38,034 nucleotides of DNA, from the NCBI RefSeq assembly GCF_900182725.1, contig NZ_FXTO01000034.1, forward strand, positions 1-38,034. Reading direction: 5' to 3'. The notes under the pieces were generated by a model that saw nothing but the letters and a program-made list of their open reading frames with translations, did not search any database and was not told the origin of the DNA. The position numbers and the translations under genes were made by a program. Source of the DNA: Thalassovita litoralis (lineage in GTDB: Bacteria; Pseudomonadota; Alphaproteobacteria; Rhodobacterales; Rhodobacteraceae). Positions 8,639 through 16,889 of this stretch are shown piece by piece. Within the stretch, counting starts at the first letter, position 1. Every line of letters begins with the position of its first letter.

Positions 8639-9295
8639 ATGGTTCCGAGTTCTTTTGCAAAGTCCTTTTTCCTGTGCGCGGGTCTGGCGCTGGCGACGGC
8701 AGCGCCACAGCCCGCCGCCGCGCAAACCCCGCTGAAAACCGCCGAACTGTCGGCGCAACTGTTCCTGACCGGGGTTGAACAATCCGATCCCGTGCTGGTG
8801 ATCGCCGCCGCGAAGCTGCGCAAATCGCTGAATTTCCGGCAGGTGGACCGCAGCCCCGACAGCGCCGCCGCAACCACCGATATGCCCGCACCACAAGCCC
8901 CGCTGAGTTGGGAACAAATGTTGGACGTGGCCGCGGGCCTGTCCACCGAGGATGACGCCCTGCTGGGGTTGATCCACGATATTCGCAGTGAAAACACCAA
9001 GGGCGTGACCACCGGACAGGTTTATTCCATCACCTCGATCCGGGCGGGGGGAACGGATACCTATCCGCCGTTGCCCTATACCGGCGGCGAATATGCCGAA
9101 GTCTACGTCGAAGGCCAGTCCAGCGCAGACCTGAACCTGTATGTGCATGACGCCAAGGGACGGCTGGTTTGTTCCGACACCGACATCAGCGCCATCGCCT
9201 ATTGTGGCTGGCGTCCGGCCTCCAGCGAAGGCTTTACCATCATCGTGAAAAACAAGGGCGGGGCCGCCTCGTCCTATTCGTTGATCACCAACTAA
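8639..9295 (+). CDS. Secreted protein with a C-terminal PPC-like beta domain
   Basis: The protein has 218 residues. A signal peptide (about 1-28) precedes a helical N-terminal part (about 30-120) that I do not recognise. The C-terminal 80 residues (DLNLYVHDAKG, VCSDTD, YCGW, FTIIVKNKGG and a final SYSLITN) resemble the bacterial pre-peptidase C-terminal (PPC) beta-sandwich found with secreted peptidases. Two cysteines in that part could form a disulfide. The ATG at 8639 has GGAG nearby; the frame is open upstream but lacks a better site. It lies 10 bases ahead of the second caspase-like gene, so the two are very probably co-translated partners. It may be a chaperone, inhibitor or targeting subunit for the caspase; the role is not known. 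Confidence 0.8.
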   Translation: MVPSSFAKSFFLCAGLALATAAPQPAAAQTPLKTAELSAQLFLTGVEQSDPVLVIAAAKLRKSLNFRQVDRSPDSAAATTDMPAPQAPLSWEQMLDVAAGLSTEDDALLGLIHDIRSENTKGVTTGQVYSITSIRAGGTDTYPPLPYTGGEYAEVYVEGQSSADLNLYVHDAKGRLVCSDTDISAIAYCGWRPASSEGFTIIVKNKGGAASSYSLITN

Positions 9296-9305
9296 GGGGG
9301 CTGGC

Positions 9306-11438
9306 ATGAACCTGCTGCATTCCACCGCTTTGGCCGGGGCACTGGCGCTGGGGGCGTTGACCGCCCTGCCCGCACTGGCGCGTGAAAACTATGCGTTGCT
9401 GATCGGGGCGTCGACCTATCCATCACTGGATCAGCGGTTCTGGCTGCGCGGCCCGGCCAACGATATTGATCTGGTCGCCACCTATCTGCAATCCAACCCT
9501 GCGATGCCATTCTCCCCCGATCACATCGCCGTTCTGGCCGACGGGATCGAGGGCGGAACGCCCCCCACGCTTCAGGCGATCCGCGATGGGTTTGCCGCCC
9601 TGACCGCCAAGGTGCAACCGGGTGATTTTGTCTATCTGCATTTTTCCGGGCATGGATCGCAGGCCCCGGCGCTGGACCCGTCCACAGAAACCGACGGGCT
9701 GGATGAACTGTTCCTGCCGGTCGACATTGGCCCGTGGGAAGACAACACAGGCACGGTACAGAACGCGCTGGTCGACGATGAAATCGGCGCGCTGATCGGG
9801 GCCATACGGGACAAGGGCGCGGATGTCTGGGTGGTGTTCGATAGTTGCCATTCCGGCACCGCCACCCGCGCCGCGCCTTCGGTGGACGATGAAATACGAA
9901 TGCGCAAACTTGGCCCCGAAGCCTTGGGCATTCCCGCCGATCGGATGATCGCCGCCGAAGGGACCAGCCGCGCCTTGCCCGATCCGCATGACGCGCCCCC
10001 GGCAGCAGTGGAAATGTCCGCCACACCAGTGGCCAAACCCGGTAAACTGGTGGCGTTCTTTGCCGCACAAACCAACGAAACCACCCCGGAAAAAAACATG
10101 CCCAAGGGCAAGGCCGGGCGGCGTTTGCAGGGGGTGTTCACCTATACGCTGTTTGAAACGCTGGCCGAACGGCCCGGCGTGACCTATCGCCAACTGGCGC
10201 AGGAGGTGCTGCGCAAATATGCGGCACTGAATCTGGCCCGCTCCACCCCCCTGTTCGAGGGCGATCTGGACGATCCCATCTTTGGCACCGGGGCGGCGGG
10301 GCGCGTGCTGCAATGGCCCGCCACGGCCAAGGACGATGCCCTGACCCTGCCCGCCGGGCGACTGCACGGGCTAAGCGAGGGCGAAGAGCTGATCCTTCTG
10401 ACCTCGCCCGCCGATCTGGATGATGCGGCGCTGGCCACCTACAAAGTCACGCAACTGGATCAGTTTTCCGCCACGCTGGCCCCGGTGGATGCCGCCCCGG
10501 ACGCCCTGCCCAAGGGCGCGGTGTTGCGCAAAACCTCGGCCACGCTGGACCTGTCGCTGGCGGTGGCCTTGCCCGCCCCCGGATCGGTCCCGGCAACAGC
10601 GCTGAAGGCCGCGATCCAATGGGCGCAGGACAATGCCCGCCTTGGTCCCCGCATCCGCTTTGTCCCCGCCGGGGATGACGCCGACCTGCGGCTGGCAGTG
10701 ATCCCCGACAGCCCGCGCCCCGATGCGATCTGGTTCATGCCCGCCTCCGGGCTGGTTCAGACAGACGGGTTTGACCGGCTGTTTTCCATCTCGACCGCCG
10801 ATAAGGACGCCGAAACGCTGGGGCAGGTGTTTTCCGAAAACCTGTCCTACATGTCCAAGGCGCTGAACCTGATGAAAGTGGGGGCAGCCACCAGCGGCAA
10901 GGCACTGGATGTCAGCGCCAGCCTGACCCGCGCCCGGTTTGATGCCACATCAGAAGCAGTGATCGACGGCAGCCATGCCGCCATCCCCTCCGGCGGGGTC
11001 ACGCGGATGGTGCCGGACGATGTGATCGGGCTGGACCTGTCCAACCCCAACGACACGCCGGTGGATTTCAACATCCTCTATGTGGGATCGGATTATTCGA
11101 TCAGCTTCATGGGCAATGGGCGGCTGCATCCGGGCGACCGCCTGACCGAAGATTTCGTGCTGGTCACGGACGATGCCTTTGGCCGCGACAGGCTGCTGGT
11201 CATCGTATCCCCTGCCGACCCCCAATCTGCGGTCGAAGACCTGTCGTTTCTGGATCAGCCCCCATTGGAACGCACCCGCGCCGTGGGCGACGGCGCGCGC
11301 GGCCTGACCGGATTACTGGACGAAGCCGGGTTTGGCCAAACCACCCGCGCCGCTGTCAGCCTGTCCAGCCGCAAGAAAAAGGCACAACCCGCGCCCGCGT
11401 TTTTGCAATTTGAAATCGACACGGTGCCAAAGCCCTGA
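9306..11438 (+). CDS. Secreted caspase-family (C14, metacaspase-like) protease, paralogue 2
   Basis: The protein has 710 residues. The signal peptide (about 1-25) ends in ALA. The caspase-like domain (about 27-300) contains His116 (FSGHGSQAP) and Cys181 (FDSCHSGTA), plus the acidic DGLDELFLPVD stretch typical of metacaspases. The C-terminal half includes a beta-rich module (NILYVGSDYSI, LLVIVSPAD) matching the corresponding part of the caspase at 1374-3446, and a basic segment (SSRKKK) near the end. The order of parts, size and export signal are the same in both, which suggests an old duplication. AAGGGGG precedes the ATG. The gene follows the PPC-like gene by 10 bases. Arg/Lys specificity is expected from the family, not shown here. 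Confidence 0.9.
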   Translation: MNLLHSTALAGALALGALTALPALARENYALLIGASTYPSLDQRFWLRGPANDIDLVATYLQSNPAMPFSPDHIAVLADGIEGGTPPTLQAIRDGFAALTAKVQPGDFVYLHFSGHGSQAPALDPSTETDGLDELFLPVDIGPWEDNTGTVQNALVDDEIGALIGAIRDKGADVWVVFDSCHSGTATRAAPSVDDEIRMRKLGPEALGIPADRMIAAEGTSRALPDPHDAPPAAVEMSATPVAKPGKLVAFFAAQTNETTPEKNMPKGKAGRRLQGVFTYTLFETLAERPGVTYRQLAQEVLRKYAALNLARSTPLFEGDLDDPIFGTGAAGRVLQWPATAKDDALTLPAGRLHGLSEGEELILLTSPADLDDAALATYKVTQLDQFSATLAPVDAAPDALPKGAVLRKTSATLDLSLAVALPAPGSVPATALKAAIQWAQDNARLGPRIRFVPAGDDADLRLAVIPDSPRPDAIWFMPASGLVQTDGFDRLFSISTADKDAETLGQVFSENLSYMSKALNLMKVGAATSGKALDVSASLTRARFDATSEAVIDGSHAAIPSGGVTRMVPDDVIGLDLSNPNDTPVDFNILYVGSDYSISFMGNGRLHPGDRLTEDFVLVTDDAFGRDRLLVIVSPADPQSAVEDLSFLDQPPLERTRAVGDGARGLTGLLDEAGFGQTTRAAVSLSSRKKKAQPAPAFLQFEIDTVPKP

Positions 11439-11443
11439 ACCAC

Positions 11444-11459
11444 GCCGGAAACGTCCGGC
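11444..11459 (+). terminator. Short hairpin after caspase paralogue 2
   Basis: GCCGGA, loop AACG and TCCGGC form a perfect 6-bp stem five bases after the stop codon. No T-run follows, so termination efficiency is doubtful; it may only protect the 3' end. Confidence 0.35.
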
Positions 11460-11480
11460 CCGGCCTGACGGTTGCGCAAT

Positions 11481-11616
11481 GGATATTTGAACCAAGAAAG
11501 AGCCAGCGGCAGCGCCCCCCGCAAATCTCGCTCTTACCTGAAACGAGAGCGCAGAAGGGGCATTCTGCTTGTTCTTTCTTGGGAAAATATCCCGCAGGGA
11601 CGGGGGCAGCGCCCCC
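11481..11616. repeat. Intergenic repeat element with inverted arms and a GC hairpin
   Basis: The left arm at 11481-11501 (GGATATTTGAACCAAGAAAG plus A) and the right arm at 11572-11592 (TTCTTTCTTGGGAAAATATC plus C) are imperfect inverted copies. A hairpin GGGGGC-AGC-GCCCCC at 11602-11616 follows. A close copy of the right arm plus a GC hairpin is found at 33682-33749. The element fills the space between two convergent genes and may serve as a bidirectional terminator. Confidence 0.6.
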
Positions 11617-11630
11617 TTCCCCCTTTGAGG

Positions 11631-12515
11631 TCAGCCCATACGTTCGGACGCGTAAGACCCCGGCGAGGCCGGGAAGACCACGGTTTTATTGCCGTTCAGG
11701 AAAGTGCGGTGATGGATATGGGCATGTACCGCACGGGACAGAACCGCCGCTTCGACATCGCGGCCAAGGCTGACGTAATCCTCGGGTGATTGGGCATGGG
11801 TGACGCGCACGGTGTCTTGTTCGATGATCGGACCTTCGTCCAGATCGGCGGTCACGTAATGCGCTGTTGCCCCGATCAGTTTCACCCCGCGCTGATACGC
11901 CTGCTTATAGGGGTTCGCACCCTTGAAGCTGGGCAAGAAGGAGTGGTGGATATTGATAATCCGGCCCGACATTTTCTTGCACATTTCATCGGACAACACC
12001 TGCATATAGCGGGCCAACACCACCAGCTCTGCGCCGGTTTCTTCGATGATTGCCATTTGCTGCGCTTCGGCGGTGGTTTTGTTGTCTTTCGTCACCTTGA
12101 TGTAGTGGAACGGGATATCGTGGTTCACCACGACTTTCTGATATTCCAGATGGTTGGAAATCACCCCCACGATGTCGATCGGCAAAGCCCCGATGCGCCA
12201 GCGGTACAGCAGGTCGTTCAGGCAATGCCCGAAGCGCGACACCATCAGCACCACCTTCATTTTCTGGCTTTCGTCATGGAAGGCATAATCCATCCCGAAA
12301 TCCGCCGCCGTCTGGGCAAAGGCATCTGTCAGCCCCTCCAGCGCCACGCCTTTTTCACTGCGGAAACTGACGCGCATGAAAAAGTTGCCGGTTTCAAAAT
12401 CGTCATACTGGGCCGAATCTGCGATATTGCAGCCCTGATCCGCCAGAAAACTGGCGATGGCGGCAACGATGCCTCGGGTCGATTTGCATTTCACGGTCAG
12501 GGCGAAACTGTTCAT
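11631..12515 (-). CDS. purU: Formyltetrahydrofolate deformylase
   Basis: The protein has 294 residues. The enzyme hydrolyses 10-formyl-tetrahydrofolate to formate and tetrahydrofolate, balancing the one-carbon pool. An N-terminal ACT domain (about 3-80, FALTVKCKSTRGIVAAIASFL) precedes a formyltransferase-type catalytic domain with the expected NIHHSFLPSFKGANPY segment, GATAHYV and LDEGPII. The start at 12515 fits the usual PurU N-terminus; the frame is open 102 codons further upstream, but that part is not PurU-like. It converges on the second caspase-like gene across the repeat element. The glycine cleavage operon in this window also feeds tetrahydrofolate one-carbon units, though far away. 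Confidence 0.95.
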   Translation of the reverse strand: MNSFALTVKCKSTRGIVAAIASFLADQGCNIADSAQYDDFETGNFFMRVSFRSEKGVALEGLTDAFAQTAADFGMDYAFHDESQKMKVVLMVSRFGHCLNDLLYRWRIGALPIDIVGVISNHLEYQKVVVNHDIPFHYIKVTKDNKTTAEAQQMAIIEETGAELVVLARYMQVLSDEMCKKMSGRIINIHHSFLPSFKGANPYKQAYQRGVKLIGATAHYVTADLDEGPIIEQDTVRVTHAQSPEDYVSLGRDVEAAVLSRAVHAHIHHRTFLNGNKTVVFPASPGSYASERMG

Positions 12516-12853
12516 CGCGGTGCGTAGTCCCTTGCTGGAAAAAGTCGTTTTCAGCGGTATACGGCAGGGAAATGCGTGAACAATGCCCTGATTGCGACCC
12601 TTTGCGTCGAAAATACGGGCGGGGCGGAAAAAACGCAGTCGCGGGTTTCCGAAAGGCGACGCTTCGGCGCCAAATTCCGGCGCAGCGCTTTTTCGCTGGC
12701 CCGACCTACTGTGCGCGTTCACCTGTTGAGTCGCATTGTGATCGCCGCCACTGCGTTGCCGGATTGGTGCAATCCGTTGAATCCGGCCCACCCAAGTTGC
12801 ACCACGGGCGGGCCGGTTCAATATGACGATGCCCCGGAGGCGGAAAGATGGGG
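12516..12853. other. Intergenic region without a recognised gene
   Basis: These 338 bases lie between purU and a small membrane-protein gene. Frames are open on both strands but none has a credible product. One small inverted repeat, CGGATT (12760-12765) and AATCCG (12771-12776), is visible. The purU promoter must lie here or upstream, but I could not assign it. Confidence 0.5.
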
Positions 12854-13264
12854 TCAGTCCAAAGGCCCCCGAACCGGAGATGCGGACATCATCAAACCCA
12901 GACAGGCCACGCCCCCCGCAATCCCAACCAACACAACAGGCGAAGCGGAATATAACAATTCAGACACCGCGCGGGCTAAAGCGGTGGCAAACCCACCGAT
13001 ATGCGGCTGTGTCAGGGCCGCAAACCATAAAAGCCCATACCATGCCCCTGCTGTGACCAAACAGGTGACAGTTGCGGCGCGGTTCGTGGAGCTGGAACAC
13101 CGCAACCACACGGCAACCGTCAGGAAAATCGGGAAAAATGCCGGCAGGGCACTCACCCCCTGCCGGCCAGTGATGCTGAACTCCGCCCAGACAGCCAGGG
13201 GAACGGTCACGGCTGCGGCGGACAGGGCGGCGACCAAAACGGAAAGGGAAAATGATTTGGTCAT
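12854..13264 (-). CDS. Hypothetical four-helix membrane protein
   Basis: The protein has 136 residues, mostly hydrophobic, with probable transmembrane segments at about 7-27, 39-55, 64-84 and 105-125. I recognise no family. The ATG is preceded by AAGGAA at a usable distance, which favours this frame over the longer but unlikely frame on the other strand. It has no tight operon partner: purU begins 339 bases further left and rpiB is divergent. Confidence 0.55.
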   Translation of the reverse strand: MTKSFSLSVLVAALSAAAVTVPLAVWAEFSITGRQGVSALPAFFPIFLTVAVWLRCSSSTNRAATVTCLVTAGAWYGLLWFAALTQPHIGGFATALARAVSELLYSASPVVLVGIAGGVACLGLMMSASPVRGPLD

Positions 13265-13558
13265 AAGGAAAATTCCTTGGTTTCAACATGCTACGATCAT
13301 AGCCTTGGCTGATTGCCTGCTCAAATGACGAAAGCTGTCATGTCGTTCCAAGGACAGAAACATGGGTTTGCGGGCACGACGCGCGGGGCGCACCCCGGCA
13401 ACCAAACCGGGCCATCCGCCGGGGTCAGGCCAACCACCATGACCAGAAAAACCGGCGGTTTCGTCAATGTCTGGACCTTGGGCCGGGCTGTGGTATCTAT
13501 AAGGGTCTGAATATGCGGGCGGCGCGGTCGCCCTGCCCTTCAACACAGGATCTCCTTG

Positions 13559-13999
13559 ATGACCACTTCGAAACGTATCGTGCTTTCCAGCGATCACGCC
13601 GCTATTCCGCTGCGGCGGGCGATTGCGGATCATATTGCCGCGCAGGGATGGGAGGTCGACGATATTGGCCCAATGACCCCGGAAAGCACCCATTACCCCA
13701 AACATGGACAGGCCGCCGCGCAAAAGATTGCTGTGGGCGAGGCCGATCTGGGAATTATCCTGTGTGGCACCGGGCAGGGCATCATGATGGCCGCCAACAA
13801 GGTGAAGGGCATTCGCTGCGGGGTGTGCAGCGATACGTTTTCGGCCCGGATGATCCGCCAGCATAATGACGCCAACATGCTGTCTATTGGGGCGCGTGTC
13901 ATCGGCGAGGGGTTGGCGCTGGATATCGTGGACGCCTTCCTGAACGCCGCGTTCGAGGGCGGACGCCACGCCACCCGCGTGGATATGATCGAGGACTAA
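13559..13999 (+). CDS. rpiB: Ribose-5-phosphate isomerase B
   Basis: The protein has 146 residues, the usual RpiB length. It interconverts ribose 5-phosphate and ribulose 5-phosphate in the pentose phosphate pathway. The sugar-phosphate motif [10 protein letters not shown] is at about 10-19, the catalytic Cys69 in LCGTGQGI, and the [13 protein letters not shown] stretch is typical. I chose the ATG at 13559 rather than the TTG one codon earlier; AGGA lies upstream. nadD follows after 91 bases and may be co-transcribed. Confidence 0.95.
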   Translation: MTTSKRIVLSSDHAAIPLRRAIADHIAAQGWEVDDIGPMTPESTHYPKHGQAAAQKIAVGEADLGIILCGTGQGIMMAANKVKGIRCGVCSDTFSARMIRQHNDANMLSIGARVIGEGLALDIVDAFLNAAFEGGRHATRVDMIED

Positions 14000-14090
14000 G
14001 CGGCGGCGCGGAGCGCATCCCTGTCCAAGCAGGGTGATTGACAAACCAATCCGGGGGCTTAGACACGGGAAGGCTTGTTTCGGAGGGAAA

Positions 14091-14690
14091 ATGCGCCACG
14101 CGTTACCTTTTGCGCCGCCCGGTCAGGTTGTCGGGCTGTTGGGTGGGTCTTTCGATCCCGCCCACGAAGGTCATGCGCATATCACCCGCGAAGCGTTGAA
14201 ACGGTTCGGACTGGATCAGGTCTGGTGGCTGGTCAGCCCCGGCAATCCGCTCAAGGAACGCGGCCCGGCGGGAATGGATAAGCGGATCGCCCATGCCCGG
14301 CAGGTGATGCAGCATCCGCGCGTTACCATCACCGATATAGAGGCCCGGATTGGCACCCGTTACACCGCGCAGACCATCGCCCGGCTACAGCGGCTTTATC
14401 CGCGCGTGCGCTTTGTCTGGTTAATGGGCGCGGATAATCTGGTGCAATTCAGCCAATGGCAGGATTGGGAATGGATCATGTGCCACGTCCCGGTGGGGGT
14501 GTTGGCGCGTCCGGGGCAGCGCATTTCAGCGCGGGGGTCAAAAACTGCGCGGGTGTTCAGCGACTTCCGTTTGCGCAAGTCACAAAGCCAGCTTTTGGGG
14601 CATAGCAGCCCCCCAAGCTGGTGCTTTCTGAATGTACCAATGGTTGACCATTCGTCGACAGAAATCCGCAAACGGGGCGACTGGAGATAA
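14091..14690 (+). CDS. nadD: Nicotinate-nucleotide adenylyltransferase
   Basis: The protein has 199 residues. It transfers AMP from ATP to nicotinate mononucleotide to make deamido-NAD in NAD synthesis. The nucleotidyltransferase motif [11 protein letters not shown] is at 18-28, WLMGADNL lies in the middle and the SSTEIRKR motif is at the C-terminus. The ATG at 14091 follows a strong CGGAGGG site; an in-frame ATG 57 bases earlier is less likely. All family landmarks are present. Confidence 0.95.
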   Translation: MRHALPFAPPGQVVGLLGGSFDPAHEGHAHITREALKRFGLDQVWWLVSPGNPLKERGPAGMDKRIAHARQVMQHPRVTITDIEARIGTRYTAQTIARLQRLYPRVRFVWLMGADNLVQFSQWQDWEWIMCHVPVGVLARPGQRISARGSKTARVFSDFRLRKSQSQLLGHSSPPSWCFLNVPMVDHSSTEIRKRGDWR

Positions 14691-14842
14691 TTAGCAAACA
14701 ATCCATCACTTTTCCCCCGAATTGATCCCGATTTATTCACACCGCGTTCATGATTTCGCCCGCCATCTGCGGCACACCTACTTGCCTGTGTGGTGGTTTC
14801 GGCGCTTGTTTCAAAGGATGGGCCAAGGTTAGGGTCAGCATT

Positions 14843-16339
14843 ATGAGTCTGCATATTTCAAGACGGTTCTTTTTGACCTCGGTTGCAGGGGCGTTGCTGG
14901 GGTCTGCCCCCGCGCTGGCCGCCCCCCCTGCCCTGTCGTTGCGCCCTCATCCCCGCCCGGATGGTTTGCAAAAACGCACCCTTCCGGGGGGCGAGGCGCT
15001 GATCGCACAATCGGGGCTAAGCGGTGATGTGGCCTTTGCCGTGGCCGATGCCAAAACGGGGCTGGTGCTGGAAACCCATGCGGCACAGGCAGGGCTGCCG
15101 CCTGCCAGTGTGACAAAATCGGTAACAGCGCTGTATGGGCTGGCGCATCTGGGGGCGGCGCATCGGTTCCGCACCCGGCTGATTGCCACAGGTCCGGTGC
15201 AAAATGGCACGGTGCAGGGCGATTTGGTTTTGGCGGGCGGAGGCGATCCAACGCTGGACACTGACGATCTGGCCGATATGGCGGCACGCCTGAAGAAAGC
15301 GGGCATTCTGGCGGTCAAAGGCAAATTTCTGGTCTGGGGCGGGGCGCTGCCCTATGCCCGGCAAATCGACACGGAGCAGCCGGAACATGTGGGCTATAAC
15401 CCGGCACTGTCGGGGTTGTCGCTGAATTTCAACCGGGTGCATTTTGAATGGAAACGCGCCGGGCAAGGCTGGGGCGTGACGATGGACGCGCGGTCTGAAC
15501 GCTATCGCCCGGATGTGCAGATGGCGACGATGCGGATCATAGCGCGGGATCTGCCCGTCTATACCTATCGGGATCGCAACGGGATTGACGAATGGACCGT
15601 GGCCAACAGCGCCTTGGGCAAAGGCGGGGCGCGGTGGTTGCCCGTGCGACGACCCGATATTTATGCCGGACAAGTGTTCCGCAGTTTTGCGCGGTCGCAT
15701 GGGATTACCCTACCCACAGAACAGGTGGTGACGGCCCTGCCTGCGGGAACGGTGCTGATTACCCATGAAAGCGACACACTGCGGGATATCCTGCGCGATA
15801 TGCTGAAATATTCCACCAACCTGACCGCTGAATTGGTGGGGTTGAGCGCGACACAAGCCCGATTGGGCCACGTCGGTGGGCTGCGGGATTCGGCCCGTGA
15901 AATGAGCCAATGGGCGCAGGACACGCTGGGCATGAGCGCTGCAAAACTGGTGGATCATTCCGGGCTGGGGGATGGGTCGCGCCTGTCGGCAGCAGATATG
16001 ACGCGGGCCTTGGTTGCGGCCTATCAAAGCGGACCACTGCGCGATCTGATGAAGGACATCCCGCTGCGCGATGAAAAGGGCCGCCCGGTCAAGGCGCATC
16101 CAATCAAGGTAAAGGCCAAGACCGGAACGCTGAATTTCGTATCCGCGCTGGCGGGCTATATGACCGCGCAGGATGGCACCGATCTGGTTTTCACGATTTT
16201 CAGCGCCGACACAGCGCATCGGGATCAACTGAGCAAAGCCGACCGCGAACGCCCGCAGGGGGGGCGAAGCTGGAACCGCAAGGCCAAGCGCCTGCAACAA
16301 GCACTGATCGAACGCTGGGGGCTGCTGTATGGCAGTTAA
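14843..16339 (+). CDS. dacB: D-alanyl-D-alanine carboxypeptidase/endopeptidase (PBP4, S13)
   Basis: The protein has 498 residues. It trims or opens peptidoglycan cross-links in the periplasm. The three penicillin-binding motifs are present: SVTK at 89-92, STN at 324-326 and KTG at 426-428. The N-terminus (SRRFFL followed by a hydrophobic stretch ending ALA) has a twin-arginine look, so Tat export is possible. The chosen ATG follows AGGG at a slightly long distance; the frame stays open upstream without signal-like sequence. Its stop overlaps the stop of the convergent small membrane-protein gene by two bases. Confidence 0.93.
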   Translation: MSLHISRRFFLTSVAGALLGSAPALAAPPALSLRPHPRPDGLQKRTLPGGEALIAQSGLSGDVAFAVADAKTGLVLETHAAQAGLPPASVTKSVTALYGLAHLGAAHRFRTRLIATGPVQNGTVQGDLVLAGGGDPTLDTDDLADMAARLKKAGILAVKGKFLVWGGALPYARQIDTEQPEHVGYNPALSGLSLNFNRVHFEWKRAGQGWGVTMDARSERYRPDVQMATMRIIARDLPVYTYRDRNGIDEWTVANSALGKGGARWLPVRRPDIYAGQVFRSFARSHGITLPTEQVVTALPAGTVLITHESDTLRDILRDMLKYSTNLTAELVGLSATQARLGHVGGLRDSAREMSQWAQDTLGMSAAKLVDHSGLGDGSRLSAADMTRALVAAYQSGPLRDLMKDIPLRDEKGRPVKAHPIKVKAKTGTLNFVSALAGYMTAQDGTDLVFTIFSADTAHRDQLSKADRERPQGGRSWNRKAKRLQQALIERWGLLYGS

Positions 16340-16521
16340 AGCGCGGCGCGGGCATTGCGCGGACCGGCAACCAGCCACGCGATAAAGCCCAGCACCGGCA
16401 AAATCAGAACGACCAGCGTCCAGACCACCTTGGCCAGCGCCGAAGCTCGGCTGGTCATGGTTTGTACAATGGCGTAAATATCTGCAATCAGGACAAAAAT
16501 CCCGAAAATCCCATATTCCAT
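16336..16521 (-). CDS. Small PLDc_N-type membrane protein
   Basis: The protein has 61 residues with two transmembrane segments (about 4-20 and 28-52). The middle (VVWTLVVLILPVLGFIAWLVAG) is cut here into WTLVVLILPVLG and IAWLVAGPR, the hallmark of the PLDc_N family, which also forms the N-terminus of cardiolipin synthases but often occurs alone with unknown role. A perfect EcfG-type promoter lies 36 bases ahead of the ATG, so it may belong to the general stress response. Its 3' end overlaps dacB tail to tail. Confidence 0.85.
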   Translation of the reverse strand: MEYGIFGIFVLIADIYAIVQTMTSRASALAKVVWTLVVLILPVLGFIAWLVAGPRNARAAL

Positions 16522-16556
16522 GATTCAATTCCTTTCCGTCGTTGGCTTATCGGGTC

Positions 16557-16582
16557 AACGTGCGCGCGCCGGTTTCAGTTCC
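16557..16582 (-). promoter_or_regulatory. EcfG-type (general stress) promoter for the PLDc_N gene
   Basis: On the minus strand GGAAC (16582-16578), a 17-base spacer and CGTT (16560-16557) match the alphaproteobacterial sigma-EcfG consensus GGAAC-N16/17-CGTT exactly. The start codon lies 35 bases further on, giving a leader of about 29 bases. Confidence 0.65.
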
Positions 16583-16594
16583 CAGATTTTTTCG

Positions 16595-16620
16595 GGAACC
16601 CGCGAGGTGGTCACATCGTT
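16595..16620 (+). promoter_or_regulatory. EcfG-type (general stress) promoter for the 63-residue membrane protein
   Basis: GGAAC (16595-16599), a 17-base spacer and CGTT (16617-16620) match the sigma-EcfG consensus exactly. The ATG lies 35 bases further on, the same distance as on the opposite strand. The two promoters are back to back, with their -35 elements forming an inverted repeat. Confidence 0.65.
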
Positions 16621-16655
16621 ATGCCCCCAAGCGAAACCAAGAAAGGAGTTCTCAA

Positions 16656-16847
16656 ATGCGTACCGGATTTTCCGTAGCGGTCGCCCTGCTGATCGCCGTG
16701 GCCATCGGATTTGGCCTGTATATGATCGACCAATACCAATCCCGCGAGGCTGTCATTTATGAACTGGAAGCCGGGGGCGGCGCTGTCAGTTTGAAAGAAA
16801 CAGAAGGCGGTGGGGCCAGCCTGACCGTGACACCGCCCGAAGGATAG
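16656..16847 (+). CDS. Small single-helix membrane protein (63 residues)
   Basis: A single transmembrane segment (about 6-25) is followed by a short, Gly- and Glu-rich tail facing either side. I recognise no family. The ATG follows AAAGGAG at good spacing. The EcfG-type promoter upstream suggests induction under general stress. It is too short for a firm call on homology, but promoter, ribosome site and terminator all agree. Confidence 0.7.
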   Translation: MRTGFSVAVALLIAVAIGFGLYMIDQYQSREAVIYELEAGGGAVSLKETEGGGASLTVTPPEG

Positions 16848-16852
16848 GCAAA

Positions 16853-16873
16853 TCAGGGGGCAAAGCCCCCTGA
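16853..16873. terminator. Bidirectional terminator hairpin
   Basis: TCAGGGGGC, loop AAA and GCCCCCTGA form a perfect 9-bp stem between two convergent genes, six bases after one stop codon and 16 bases from the other. Confidence 0.65.
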
Positions 16874-16889
16874 GCCTGAGCCGACGGTG

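Noticed and set aside
263-11438. Reading the caspase island as a known CRISPR- or NLR-type caspase defence system
   Set aside because: All effectors carry export signals, and no STAND NTPase, CRISPR, TIR or nucleotide-signal gene is present.
12576-13328. Plus-strand frame of 250 codons across the purU-rpiB gap
   Set aside because: It has no ribosome site or recognisable segments, while the opposite strand gives a plausible four-helix protein with a good start.
13478-13503. Promoter for rpiB (TTGGGC and TATAAG)
   Set aside because: The spacer is only 14 bases and alternatives in the same stretch are no better, so I did not assign one.
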